Origin: CALBTQ01 sp036725605
GTDB lineage: Bacteria; Lernaellota; Lernaellaia; Lernaellales; Lernaellaceae
Reading direction: 5' to 3'
Assembly (NCBI GenBank): GCA_036725605.1
Contig: DAIMDW010000008.1
Coordinates: 62,001 to 126,000, forward strand
DNA: 64,000 nt
This document shows, one piece after another, positions 41,952 through 49,982 of this stretch (within the stretch, counting starts at the first letter, position 1; every line of letters begins with the position of its first letter). The position numbers were made by a program, and so were the translations under genes. Below the pieces are notes generated by a model. It ran no database searches and was not told where the DNA came from. It saw nothing but the letters and a program-made list of their open reading frames with translations.

Positions 41952-42914
41952 TTACCGGCGGATCGAAATCGTTTCCGCTTCCCAATCGACGACCACGGCG
42001 TGGTCGCGCTCCAGCACATCGAGATAGGCGACGGTTTCGCTCAGGGCGAGAAACATGTTCATCGGATCCAACTCGCCGAAAAAGGCCAACGCCAGCGCGT
42101 AGGGCGACAACGGCTGATCGTCGATTTTGGCCAGGTAACGCTGCTTGCGCTTGTCGATGAACGACAGGTTGCGCTCGATCAGCGCGTCGACGTCGGCGAT
42201 CACCTCGCCGTGCCCGGCATAGCCGACGCTCGCGTGCAGCGCGCGCAGCGCGTTCAGCGAAGCGATGTACTGCAGCAAACTGGGCGCGCGCCGGTAACCG
42301 TCCTCCGGATGCAGATGCAGCAGCGGATTGGGCGTGATATGCGCCAGCAGCATGTCGCCGCAAAACAGCGTTCCGTCGGTTTCGTCGACGAAACACAGGT
42401 GATCGGGGCAGTGCCCGGGCGTGGCCATTGCGCGCAACGTCACGTCGCCGCAGGCGATCGTCTCACCGTCGCGCAGCGTTTCGAGCGCGAAGGGCTCCGC
42501 GTCCAGTGCGGCCATCTGCGGCCCGTGGTTGAACATCTTGCGCGCCAGCGCCAGGTGCTTGTCGTTCAGGCCGCAGCGGCTCATGAAGCGCAGCAGTTCC
42601 TCCAGCCGTTCCGGATGCGGCGTCGCCGTCAACGACGATTGCTCGTGCAGATGAATCGGCGCGTCGGCGATTTGCGAAAAATGATACGCCGCGCCCGCGT
42701 GATCGTGATGTCCGTGGGTGAGCAGAATCCGGCGCACGTCCTCGATGCGGCGCCCGTGCGCGGCCAGTTGCGCGCGCACCGCGGCCAGCGAGCGGTTCCA
42801 GTACACGCCGGTGTCGATCAGCGTCGGCTCGTCGCCGTCGAGCCACCAGGCGTTGATGTCGCCGACCGGGTAGGGCGTGGGCAACGTCAGGCGAATGATG
42901 CGCGCGGAATCCAT
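41952..42914 (-). CDS. MBL-fold metallo-hydrolase
   Basis: 320 residues from the ATG at 42914, with AGGGAGA upstream. The metallo-beta-lactamase signature L-T-H-G-H-H-D-H-A-G is complete. Downstream ligands are T-P-G-H-C-P-D-H, F-C-G-D-M-L and the late Y-A-G-H-G-E. After about residue 230 the chain adds a helical C-terminal domain, as in glyoxalase II- or LACTB2-like enzymes. Two metal ions and hydrolysis of a thioester, lactone or phosphodiester are expected; substrate unknown. Apparently monocistronic; a deoxynucleoside kinase gene is divergent. Confidence 0.88.
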   Translation of the reverse strand: MDSARIIRLTLPTPYPVGDINAWWLDGDEPTLIDTGVYWNRSLAAVRAQLAAHGRRIEDVRRILLTHGHHDHAGAAYHFSQIADAPIHLHEQSSLTATPHPERLEELLRFMSRCGLNDKHLALARKMFNHGPQMAALDAEPFALETLRDGETIACGDVTLRAMATPGHCPDHLCFVDETDGTLFCGDMLLAHITPNPLLHLHPEDGYRRAPSLLQYIASLNALRALHASVGYAGHGEVIADVDALIERNLSFIDKRKQRYLAKIDDQPLSPYALALAFFGELDPMNMFLALSETVAYLDVLERDHAVVVDWEAETISIRR

Positions 42915-42947
42915 CGATGTTTTTCTCCCTGTCGTCAAACGGCCGGT

Positions 42948-42975
42948 AGTGTAGCACAAACCATTGCCTCGCCAA
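42948..42975 (-). promoter_or_regulatory. Promoter of the MBL-fold hydrolase gene
   Basis: Reading leftward: TTGGCG (42975-42970), 16-bp spacer, TACACT (42953-42948), about 35 bp from the ATG. It overlaps the divergent kinase promoter, so the two may interfere. Confidence 0.55.
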
Positions 42976-42992
42976 GGCGGGGCGGCTACAAT
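42964..42992 (+). promoter_or_regulatory. Promoter of the deoxynucleoside kinase gene
   Basis: TTGCCT (42964-42969), 17-bp spacer, TACAAT (42987-42992, 5 of 6), 48 bp before the ATG at 43041. Confidence 0.55.
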
Positions 42993-43040
42993 GCGCCCCG
43001 GACGTTAATGCGGCACACCCTACACAATCAGGATGAATCG

Positions 43041-43805
43041 ATGAATCAGCAGACGACGAGCGGCAAACGCGGCATGTTCATCACCGTCGACGCCAACATC
43101 GGCGCGGGCAAAACCAACGCCTGTCACGCGATCGCCTCGGCGGCCACCTCCAGCGGCTGGCCGGCGCGCGTGCTGGAAGAGCCGACCCACAGCGCGAAGT
43201 TCAGCCACTTCCTCGCGCACTACTACCGCGATCTGCAGACCGGCCAAAACACCGGCGGCGGTTTTTCGATGCAGATGTTCATGCTCTGCGAACGCTACGA
43301 GCAGCACCGCCTCGCCGTCGAGCTGGCCTGGGGCGAGCAGGGGACCGTCGTCGTGCAGGACCGGCCGATCTACGGCGACACGGTTTTCGCCACCACGGCG
43401 ATGGAGCGCGGCTTCATGGCCAAAGAGGAATACGACCTGTACGTAAACTTCTTCCGCAACATGAGCCGCGACGTGATGCCGCCGGACATCTTCATCTACC
43501 TGCACTGCGCGCCGGAGGAATGTCACCGCCGCATGGGCATGCGCGGGCGCAACGAGGAAGACGGCGTGCCGCTGGATTATCTGCAGCACCTCGATCGCAA
43601 CTACCAACTGCTGATCAAGGAAATGCGCCGGCGCGGCGTGCGCGTGCTGACCGTCGATTGGCACGAGTTCGGTCCGCCGGTGGAAATCTGGAAGCGCATC
43701 CGCTCGATGGTCGGCTCGGACGACAAATGGTTCGAGCAGCTCACCTTCTCCTTCGGCAAGCATCCGCAAATGCCGCTGGGCGACGGCGAACGCGTCGAGG
43801 GCTGA
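43041..43805 (+). CDS. Deoxynucleoside kinase (dAK/dGK family)
   Basis: 254 residues from the ATG at 43041, seven bases after AGGA. The P-loop N-I-G-A-G-K-T is at 19-25, Q-D-R-P-I-Y-G-D-T-V-F stands for the 'ERS/DRS' motif, and the Arg-rich LID reads R-R-M-G-M-R-G-R-N-E-E-D. The family phosphorylates purine or pyrimidine deoxynucleosides for salvage. With the thymidine kinase 9.5 kb further on, the cell can recover both purine and thymidine deoxynucleosides. The stop is 5 bp from the converging peptidase gene. Confidence 0.88.
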   Translation: MNQQTTSGKRGMFITVDANIGAGKTNACHAIASAATSSGWPARVLEEPTHSAKFSHFLAHYYRDLQTGQNTGGGFSMQMFMLCERYEQHRLAVELAWGEQGTVVVQDRPIYGDTVFATTAMERGFMAKEEYDLYVNFFRNMSRDVMPPDIFIYLHCAPEECHRRMGMRGRNEEDGVPLDYLQHLDRNYQLLIKEMRRRGVRVLTVDWHEFGPPVEIWKRIRSMVGSDDKWFEQLTFSFGKHPQMPLGDGERVEG

Positions 43806-43810
43806 TCGGC

Positions 43811-46800
43811 CTACCGGTCGTCGCTCGAATCGCGCGGCATGATGCGGTAGTCGACGTGACCGTCGTGATCGACCGTCTGCATCAACGGACCCTGGATGTA
43901 CGTGTACATGTCGCCCGCCGTCGCGCGCAGGTCGTAGAACCAATCGTCGACGGCCACCTGTCCCGAAGTGTAATCGCCGCCCGCCGACACATAATACAGA
44001 CCGCCGCTTAACACCTCGTCGACCCGCACGTACTCGATGTGCACCAGCGTGCCTTCGTAGGGCTCCGGATCGCCCGTCCAGCCGCCGAAGAACGCGGCCG
44101 TGTTGTAGGTCAGCGGCGGCAGCTCCTCGTCGTTGCTTTCCATTACCGTGACCTGCGACGCGGCGGTGACGCGGATCATCGTGTGGTTGCCGAGCTCGAC
44201 GACCGCGCCCGTCACGCGCACCACGTCGCCGCGCAGCACGCTGACGGTCTGCGCGTCGGTCGTGGACAGGTAGACGAACACGCCGCTGTACTCGGGCACG
44301 TACACGCCGCTGCCCGGGCGCACCTGCACGAAGAAACCGTTGCTGCGCTTGTGGCTGGTCACGATCACGTCGACCACGTCGACCGTCGCGCCCGTCGCCA
44401 CCGTGCCGTTCTGGACGAGGTAGATCGAATCGCTCGCCACCACGTCGTCGGCGTCGCGCGGCATGACGCGATAATCCACGCGCCCGTCGCGATCCTTGGT
44501 CTGCATCAGCGGACCGGTGATCGTGCTGAAGGTCTCGTCGACCGCCGCGCCGATGTCGTGGAACCAATCGTCCACGTTGACCGTGCCCTCCTCGATCGCC
44601 GCGTTGGCCGACAATTCGGACAGCCCGCCGGTCAGCACGGTGTCCACGCCCACGTCGCGCACGCGCACCAACGCGCCCTCGTAGGGCTCCGGATCGCCCG
44701 TCCAACCGCCGAAGAACGCGGCCGTGTTTTCATACGCCGGCGGCAATTCCGCTTCGCTGTCGACAACGCTTACCTGCGAGGCGGCCGTCACCTGGATCAT
44801 CGTGTGGTTGCCGATCTCGACGATCGTGCCGCTGACGTTCACCACGTCGCCGCGCCGCACGGACACGCTCTGTGCGCTCGTCGTGGACAGATAGACGTAC
44901 ACGCCGCTGTACTCGGGCACGTACGCGTCGTCGCCCGGCCGCACCTGGATGAAAAATCCGTTGGTGCGCTGCGGACCGGTCACCACCGCGTCATACACCT
45001 CGACGCTCGCGCCGGTGGTGATCGCGCCGCTTTGGATGTCGTAGATCGAATCGCCGATGCGCAGGTCGTCGGCGTCACGCGGCATGATGCGGTAATCGAC
45101 GTGCCCGTCGTGATCGACCGTCTGCATCAGCGATCCCTGGATGAGTGAGAATTCGTCGCCCGCCGTCGCGCCGATGTCGTAGAACCAATCGTCCACCGCG
45201 ACCTGGCCCGACGCGTAGTCGGCGTTGGCGGACACGTAGTACAGCCCGCCGGTCAGCGCCTGGTCGACGCCCACGTCGCGCACGCGCACCAGCGTGCCCT
45301 CATAGGGCTCCGGATCGCCGGTCCAGCCGCCGAAGAACGCGGCCGTGTTTTCATACGCCGGCGGCAAAGTATTTCCCGAAGAAGTAACGCTCACCTGCGC
45401 CGCGGTCGTCACCTGGATCATCGTGTGGTTGCCCAACTCGACGACCGTGCCGCTGACGCTCACCACGTCGCCGCGCTGCACGGAGACGCTCTGCGCGCTC
45501 GTCGTGGACAGATAGACGAACACGCCGCTGTATTCGTGCACGTAGTCGCCGCTCGGCCGCACCTGGATGAAAAATCCGTTGCTGCGCTGCGGACCGGTCA
45601 CCACCGCGTCGAGCACGTCCACGCTCGCGCCGGTCGCCACCGTGCCGTTCTGGATGTCGTAGATCGAATCGCCCAGCGGCCCCAGCAACGCGTCGTCGGC
45701 GTCGCGCGGCATGATGCGGTAATCGGCGTGGCCGTCGTGGTCGACCGTCTGCATCAACGGGCCCTGGATGTAACCGTATTCGTCGCCCGCCGTCGCGCCG
45801 ATGTCGAAGAACCAGTCGTCGACCGCGACCTCGCCGGTCGTGTAATCGGCCGCGTCGGAGACGTAATACAGCCCGCCGGTCAGCGCCTGGTCGATCGTCA
45901 CGTTTTCGACGCGCACCAGCACGCCTTCGTAGGGCTCGGGATCGCCGGACCACCCGCCGAAGAATCCGGCCGTGTTTTCATACACCGGCGGCAAAGTATT
46001 TCCCGAAGAAGTAACGCTCACCTGGCTCGCCGCATCGACGCGGATCATCGTGTGGTTGCCCAGTTCGTTGACCGTGCCGGCGATCGTCACCAGGTCGCCG
46101 CGCTCCACGCTGACGCTCTGCGCGTTGGTCGTCGCCAGGTAGATGAACACGCCGCTGTACTCGTGCACGTAGTCGCCCGTGCCCGGCGGCGCCTGCACGA
46201 AAAAGCCGTTGGTGCGCTGCGGGCCGGTCACGACCATGTCGACCAGTTCGACCGCCGTGCCCACGGCGACCGTGCCGTTTTGGATGTCGTACACCGAATC
46301 ATCCGCCGCAACCGAGTCGTCGTCGCCGAGGGTGTCGTCGTCGCCGAGCGTGTCGTCATCGCCCACGGTGTCGTCGTCGCCCACGGTGTCGTCGTCGCCC
46401 GCCGGCGCTTCTTCCGTGTCGGCGGCGAAGCGCGGCATGACGCGGTAATCGGCGTGGCCGTCCGCGTCGACCGTCTGCATCAACGAACCCTGGATGAAGT
46501 TGTATTCGTCGCCCGCCGCCGCGCCCAGGTCGAAGAACCAATCGTCGACGTTCACCTGCCCGGTCGTGTAATCGGCGAGGTCGGAGACGGGGTACAATCC
46601 GCCGCTGAGCGCCTGATCGACCGCGACGTTCTCCAGGCGCACCAGCACGCCTTCATAGGGCTCCGGATCGCCGGACCAGCCGCCGAAGAACGACGCGCTG
46701 TTGGTGTACACCGGCGGCATCTGCGCGCCGGAGGAAACCGCGCTGACCTGCGCCGCGTCGGTGACCTGGATCATCGTCATGCGGCCCAGTTCGACGACCT

Positions 46801-47026
46801 GTCCGCTCACCTCGACCACGTCGCCGATCGACACCGAAGCGCTCTGCGCGCCGGTCGTCGACAGATAGACGAACACGCCGCTGTATTCGTGCACGTACGT
46901 CTGACCGCTTTGCGGACGCTCCTGCACGAAGAAGCCGTTGGTGCGTTTCGGCCCGGTCGCGACCACGTCGGTGATGGTGACCGTTTCGCCCAGCGACACC
47001 GCGCCGCTTTGCACTTCATAGATTGT
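43811..47026 (-). repeat. Five tandem about 620-bp repeats inside the C25 peptidase gene
   Basis: Units begin near 47026, 46303, 45674, 45054 and 44434 (reading leftward). The first interval is longer because it contains the Asp-Thr linker at about 46316-46402. Several segments are nearly identical between units at the DNA level. Confidence 0.85.
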
Positions 47027-49282
47027 CGCCGCGCTCGCTCCCGCGACCACGTCCACCGTGCTTTGCGCCGTGCGCACGTTCGGGCCGGTGACGGTCACGG
47101 TGATCGTCGTGCCGTCGGCCTGCGCCGGGAAAGTCACCGTGGCCGCGCCGCCGGATACCGTCGCCTTGCCCAGCAGCGCGCCGCCCGCGGTCAGCGCCAC
47201 CGTCGCGCCGTCGCGATCGACGCTCACCGCCAACTGCGTTTGCGTCACGTCGACCTGCGCCGCGTGATCGACCGTCGGCGTCGTCGGGGCCTGCGTGTAA
47301 ATGCGCGTGGTCGGATCGCCCAGCCAATGGAATTCCTCGGCGGCGGTGATCGAGTAGATGCTCGAGGCGCCGTAGACCGAAAGCATGTAGGCCACGCCGT
47401 AGTTGAGCACGTCGCCCATGCGCAGCTCCGAACCGGTCGAGCCGTAGCTGCCGATGAAGCTGGGGAACAGCGCGTCCATCAGGCCCCAGAACAGGCGGTC
47501 GTTGAAGCCCGAGTAGCTCACACGGGTCGCGGCGATCAGGCCGACCGCGCCGCCGTTGTTGTTGCGCTGCCATACTTCGGCGAAGGCCGGCGTCGTCGCG
47601 CTCGACGAACACCCGCTGTCGTCGGTCTCGCCGTCGAACCAGCCGGTTTCGCAGTTCATCGACCAGACGACCGGCAGCAGCGCGCCGTTGGTCAGCAGCG
47701 CGGAGTTGACCAATGTGTACGACGGTTCGCCCCAGCCGCTGAAGCTGCCGTGGTCGCGATGGGTGAAGAAGAACGTACCCGCGTTGATCGCCGCGGTCAC
47801 GTCGGCCGCGTCGCCGTCCCAGGCGAAGCCGCCGGAGCGTTTGATCTCGTTGGGCAGATCGTTCTTCGACAGACCCAACGCGCCGTCCCACCAACTGGCG
47901 AACCAATAGTACGTACTGTTGTTCCAATACAGCGGCGTGACGTCGCTGTCGGTCATGAAGATCCGCTGCGGCGTATAACCCAACGACGTGTTGTACTGCG
48001 CGAAGTAGCGGTAGACCTCCTCGGTGGTCAGCGCGAAACGCCGATCGGCGCGGTTGTTGTAATCGTTGGTGTCCTGGAAGTACGCGGCGTGGACCGTTTT
48101 GGTGTAAAACGACGCGCTGGTCGGCGGCGTCTTTTCATAGGCGATGATCTTGGCCACGCGATTTTCCGCCTGCGCGGCGGTGTCCACGCTCAGCCGGCCG
48201 ATCGCCAGGTCGGCGTACAGGTCCGTGCCGTCGACCGCCGCGTAGTACAGATCGCTGCCGGTGTAGCAGTTCTCATGGTACGGATGCTCGGTGACGTAGT
48301 TGGTCGGCAGGTAGTCGGCGTCGCCGATCAGCATCACGTAAGCCGGCGCGGGGCTCCAGGTCTGGTAGGCGTTGGTGATGTAGCTTTTGATCGCCGAGGC
48401 GGTCGTGCCGGTTTGCGTGGTTGTGCGCACTTCCGCGTCGTAGCCGGATTCCAGCTTCCAGGCCTTGAGCGTGTTGGCCGCGTTGACGAAGTTCGGATGG
48501 GTGATGATCAACATCTGTGCGCCGTTGGCCGAATCGCCGGCGAACGAATCGTCCGCCGCGCCATCGGTGTCGCGCAGGGCGGAGTAGTTGAGGAACGCGC
48601 CGGCGTACAGGTCGTCGTAGGCCGGGCTGTCGTGCAGCGCGGGGTCGGCGAAGAACGAATCGTCGCCGCCGACGAACTCGACGGTCACCCGCAGCCGTTT
48701 GATCAACCGCGCGCGCCGCTGGGCCGGGTTGTATTGCAGGTTGGTCAGCCACAGGCGCTGGAACGACACGCCGCGAATGACGCCGGCGTCGCCCAACTCG
48801 GCCGGGGCCGTCGGCGCCGGGGCGTCGCGGCGGTAGGCGGCCGCATCGGGCAGGGTGGGCGGCAGATCGTCCAGGCCGTCCAGGTCCGGCTGCGGCGCAG
48901 CCACCGGGGCCAGCAGCAGATCATCGATGAACTCGACGTCCAGCTCGTCGAACGACACCCGCGTCTGCGCGCCGTGCGGCACGGCCAGCAAGCGGCCCTG
49001 CGCGGGCAACGCCGGCTCGCCGATCTCGCCGCGCAACGCGCCGTGCGGATACGCGGCCTGCCGGTAGAGCGCGCCGTCCAGTTCGATCTCATGCCACGAC
49101 AGCTCCTGGGCGGTGAGCGTCATGACGATCCGTCGCGCGCTCATTTCGTGCACGATCAGCCCTTGTCCGGCGTCGAGATCGTCGGTGGGCGCCACGGCGG
49201 GATCCGCCGCACCGCAGGCCGAAATGAAAACCGCCAGTACGGCAATAATCAGCAACCAGCGAATATTACGGTAACTTTTCAT
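43811..49282 (-). CDS. C25 (gingipain-like) peptidase lipoprotein with five OB-fold-like repeats
   Basis: 1823 residues. A lipoprotein signal ends in I-S-A-C23. Residues about 40-230 are an N-terminal propeptide-like domain. The peptidase domain (about 255-665) carries FFTHRDH511-G and V-W-S-M-N-C544-E-T-G-W, the His/Cys dyad of family C25, with an Ig-like domain after it (665-750). From about residue 753 to the end come five repeats of roughly 205 residues, each with a Y-x-x-Q-x-G start, GPQRTNGFFIQ, Y-S-G-V-F-V-Y-L-S-T-T, GDVVxVSGTVVELGNHTMI, FFGGWTGDPEPYEG and DHDGHVDYRIMPRD; they resemble OB-fold domains of exported nucleases. An Asp-Thr linker separates repeats 1 and 2. Cys-protease of the cell surface; not a gingipain orthologue. 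Confidence 0.88.
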   Translation of the reverse strand: MKSYRNIRWLLIIAVLAVFISACGAADPAVAPTDDLDAGQGLIVHEMSARRIVMTLTAQELSWHEIELDGALYRQAAYPHGALRGEIGEPALPAQGRLLAVPHGAQTRVSFDELDVEFIDDLLLAPVAAPQPDLDGLDDLPPTLPDAAAYRRDAPAPTAPAELGDAGVIRGVSFQRLWLTNLQYNPAQRRARLIKRLRVTVEFVGGDDSFFADPALHDSPAYDDLYAGAFLNYSALRDTDGAADDSFAGDSANGAQMLIITHPNFVNAANTLKAWKLESGYDAEVRTTTQTGTTASAIKSYITNAYQTWSPAPAYVMLIGDADYLPTNYVTEHPYHENCYTGSDLYYAAVDGTDLYADLAIGRLSVDTAAQAENRVAKIIAYEKTPPTSASFYTKTVHAAYFQDTNDYNNRADRRFALTTEEVYRYFAQYNTSLGYTPQRIFMTDSDVTPLYWNNSTYYWFASWWDGALGLSKNDLPNEIKRSGGFAWDGDAADVTAAINAGTFFFTHRDHGSFSGWGEPSYTLVNSALLTNGALLPVVWSMNCETGWFDGETDDSGCSSSATTPAFAEVWQRNNNGGAVGLIAATRVSYSGFNDRLFWGLMDALFPSFIGSYGSTGSELRMGDVLNYGVAYMLSVYGASSIYSITAAEEFHWLGDPTTRIYTQAPTTPTVDHAAQVDVTQTQLAVSVDRDGATVALTAGGALLGKATVSGGAATVTFPAQADGTTITVTVTGPNVRTAQSTVDVVAGASAATIYEVQSGAVSLGETVTITDVVATGPKRTNGFFVQERPQSGQTYVHEYSGVFVYLSTTGAQSASVSIGDVVEVSGQVVELGRMTMIQVTDAAQVSAVSSGAQMPPVYTNSASFFGGWSGDPEPYEGVLVRLENVAVDQALSGGLYPVSDLADYTTGQVNVDDWFFDLGAAAGDEYNFIQGSLMQTVDADGHADYRVMPRFAADTEEAPAGDDDTVGDDDTVGDDDTLGDDDTLGDDDSVAADDSVYDIQNGTVAVGTAVELVDMVVTGPQRTNGFFVQAPPGTGDYVHEYSGVFIYLATTNAQSVSVERGDLVTIAGTVNELGNHTMIRVDAASQVSVTSSGNTLPPVYENTAGFFGGWSGDPEPYEGVLVRVENVTIDQALTGGLYYVSDAADYTTGEVAVDDWFFDIGATAGDEYGYIQGPLMQTVDHDGHADYRIMPRDADDALLGPLGDSIYDIQNGTVATGASVDVLDAVVTGPQRSNGFFIQVRPSGDYVHEYSGVFVYLSTTSAQSVSVQRGDVVSVSGTVVELGNHTMIQVTTAAQVSVTSSGNTLPPAYENTAAFFGGWTGDPEPYEGTLVRVRDVGVDQALTGGLYYVSANADYASGQVAVDDWFYDIGATAGDEFSLIQGSLMQTVDHDGHVDYRIMPRDADDLRIGDSIYDIQSGAITTGASVEVYDAVVTGPQRTNGFFIQVRPGDDAYVPEYSGVYVYLSTTSAQSVSVRRGDVVNVSGTIVEIGNHTMIQVTAASQVSVVDSEAELPPAYENTAAFFGGWTGDPEPYEGALVRVRDVGVDTVLTGGLSELSANAAIEEGTVNVDDWFHDIGAAVDETFSTITGPLMQTKDRDGRVDYRVMPRDADDVVASDSIYLVQNGTVATGATVDVVDVIVTSHKRSNGFFVQVRPGSGVYVPEYSGVFVYLSTTDAQTVSVLRGDVVRVTGAVVELGNHTMIRVTAASQVTVMESNDEELPPLTYNTAAFFGGWTGDPEPYEGTLVHIEYVRVDEVLSGGLYYVSAGGDYTSGQVAVDDWFYDLRATAGDMYTYIQGPLMQTVDHDGHVDYRIMPRDSSDDR

Positions 49283-49496
49283 GAAGCCAACCCTTCTTGC
49301 CTGGAACCACCAACGGAAGTCGATTTGAAAAACCGGTAATTTCTACAGATCCTTTTTATATATCGGTACAATGGTAGCGATTTGCAAGCAAAAATATGCG
49401 GATTCCCTCATTTTAAAAGAGAGAAAAATACGATTTTGGCCGATGGCTATATCTTGTGGTAATTGCAGGAAACGGCGTCAATATTTAGTGGGTGTT

Positions 49497-49973
49497 TTAA
49501 GGCACTTCGATGACCCGGATTTTCCGCCCCGTGCCGTCGTCCTCGACGCGTGAATCATCCGGTTTTTCTTTCGGGTTCACTTGCGCCAGGTAGCTTTGCG
49601 CGACGTATTCGCCCGCCGGCAATCCCTGCACGACGGCCTGCGCCCACAATTCCCGCGGCTCGGACGTGTTTACGCGCAATACGTATTTGATTTTATAGGA
49701 TTTTCCCTCTTTGAGGTTGGTCAGCGTCACCGAGGAGCCGCCGCTAATCAGTTGCAGGCCGTCCGGCACGGTCAGGGTCAATTGCACCTTGGCAAACGCG
49801 CGCAGCGGTTCGATGCTCAAGGTCAGGGTGATGTTCTGTCCGGGCGCGGCGGCGATTTTCTCCGGCGCAAAGCCCCCTTGCAGCGGATTGAGCTCCTTGG
49901 CCAGGCCGCTCCGGCATAACGTTGCCAGAGCGGCCGCCAGGATCAAAACGGTTAGCAAACGAATGCGTCGCAC
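49497..49973 (-). CDS. Small secreted beta-sandwich protein
   Basis: 158 residues. Signal peptide MRRIRLLTVLILAAALATLC followed by a probable cleavage near LAKE. The mature part has alternating strands (ITLTLSIEPLRAFAKVQLTLT, SVTLTNLKEGKSYKIKYVL) consistent with an Ig-like or DUF11-like beta-sandwich. It is 9 bp downstream of the HEXXH lipoprotein gene and probably co-expressed. No family recognised; perhaps a partner or inhibitor of the peptidase. Confidence 0.75.
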   Translation of the reverse strand: MRRIRLLTVLILAAALATLCRSGLAKELNPLQGGFAPEKIAAAPGQNITLTLSIEPLRAFAKVQLTLTVPDGLQLISGGSSVTLTNLKEGKSYKIKYVLRVNTSEPRELWAQAVVQGLPAGEYVAQSYLAQVNPKEKPDDSRVEDDGTGRKIRVIEVP

Positions 49974-49982
49974 GTCGTTTCC

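Noticed and set aside
45425..49339. 1304-codon plus-strand open frame across the C25 peptidase gene
   Set aside because: Antisense shadow; no ribosome site or recognisable domain. The minus frame contains the lipobox, His/Cys dyad and tandem repeats.
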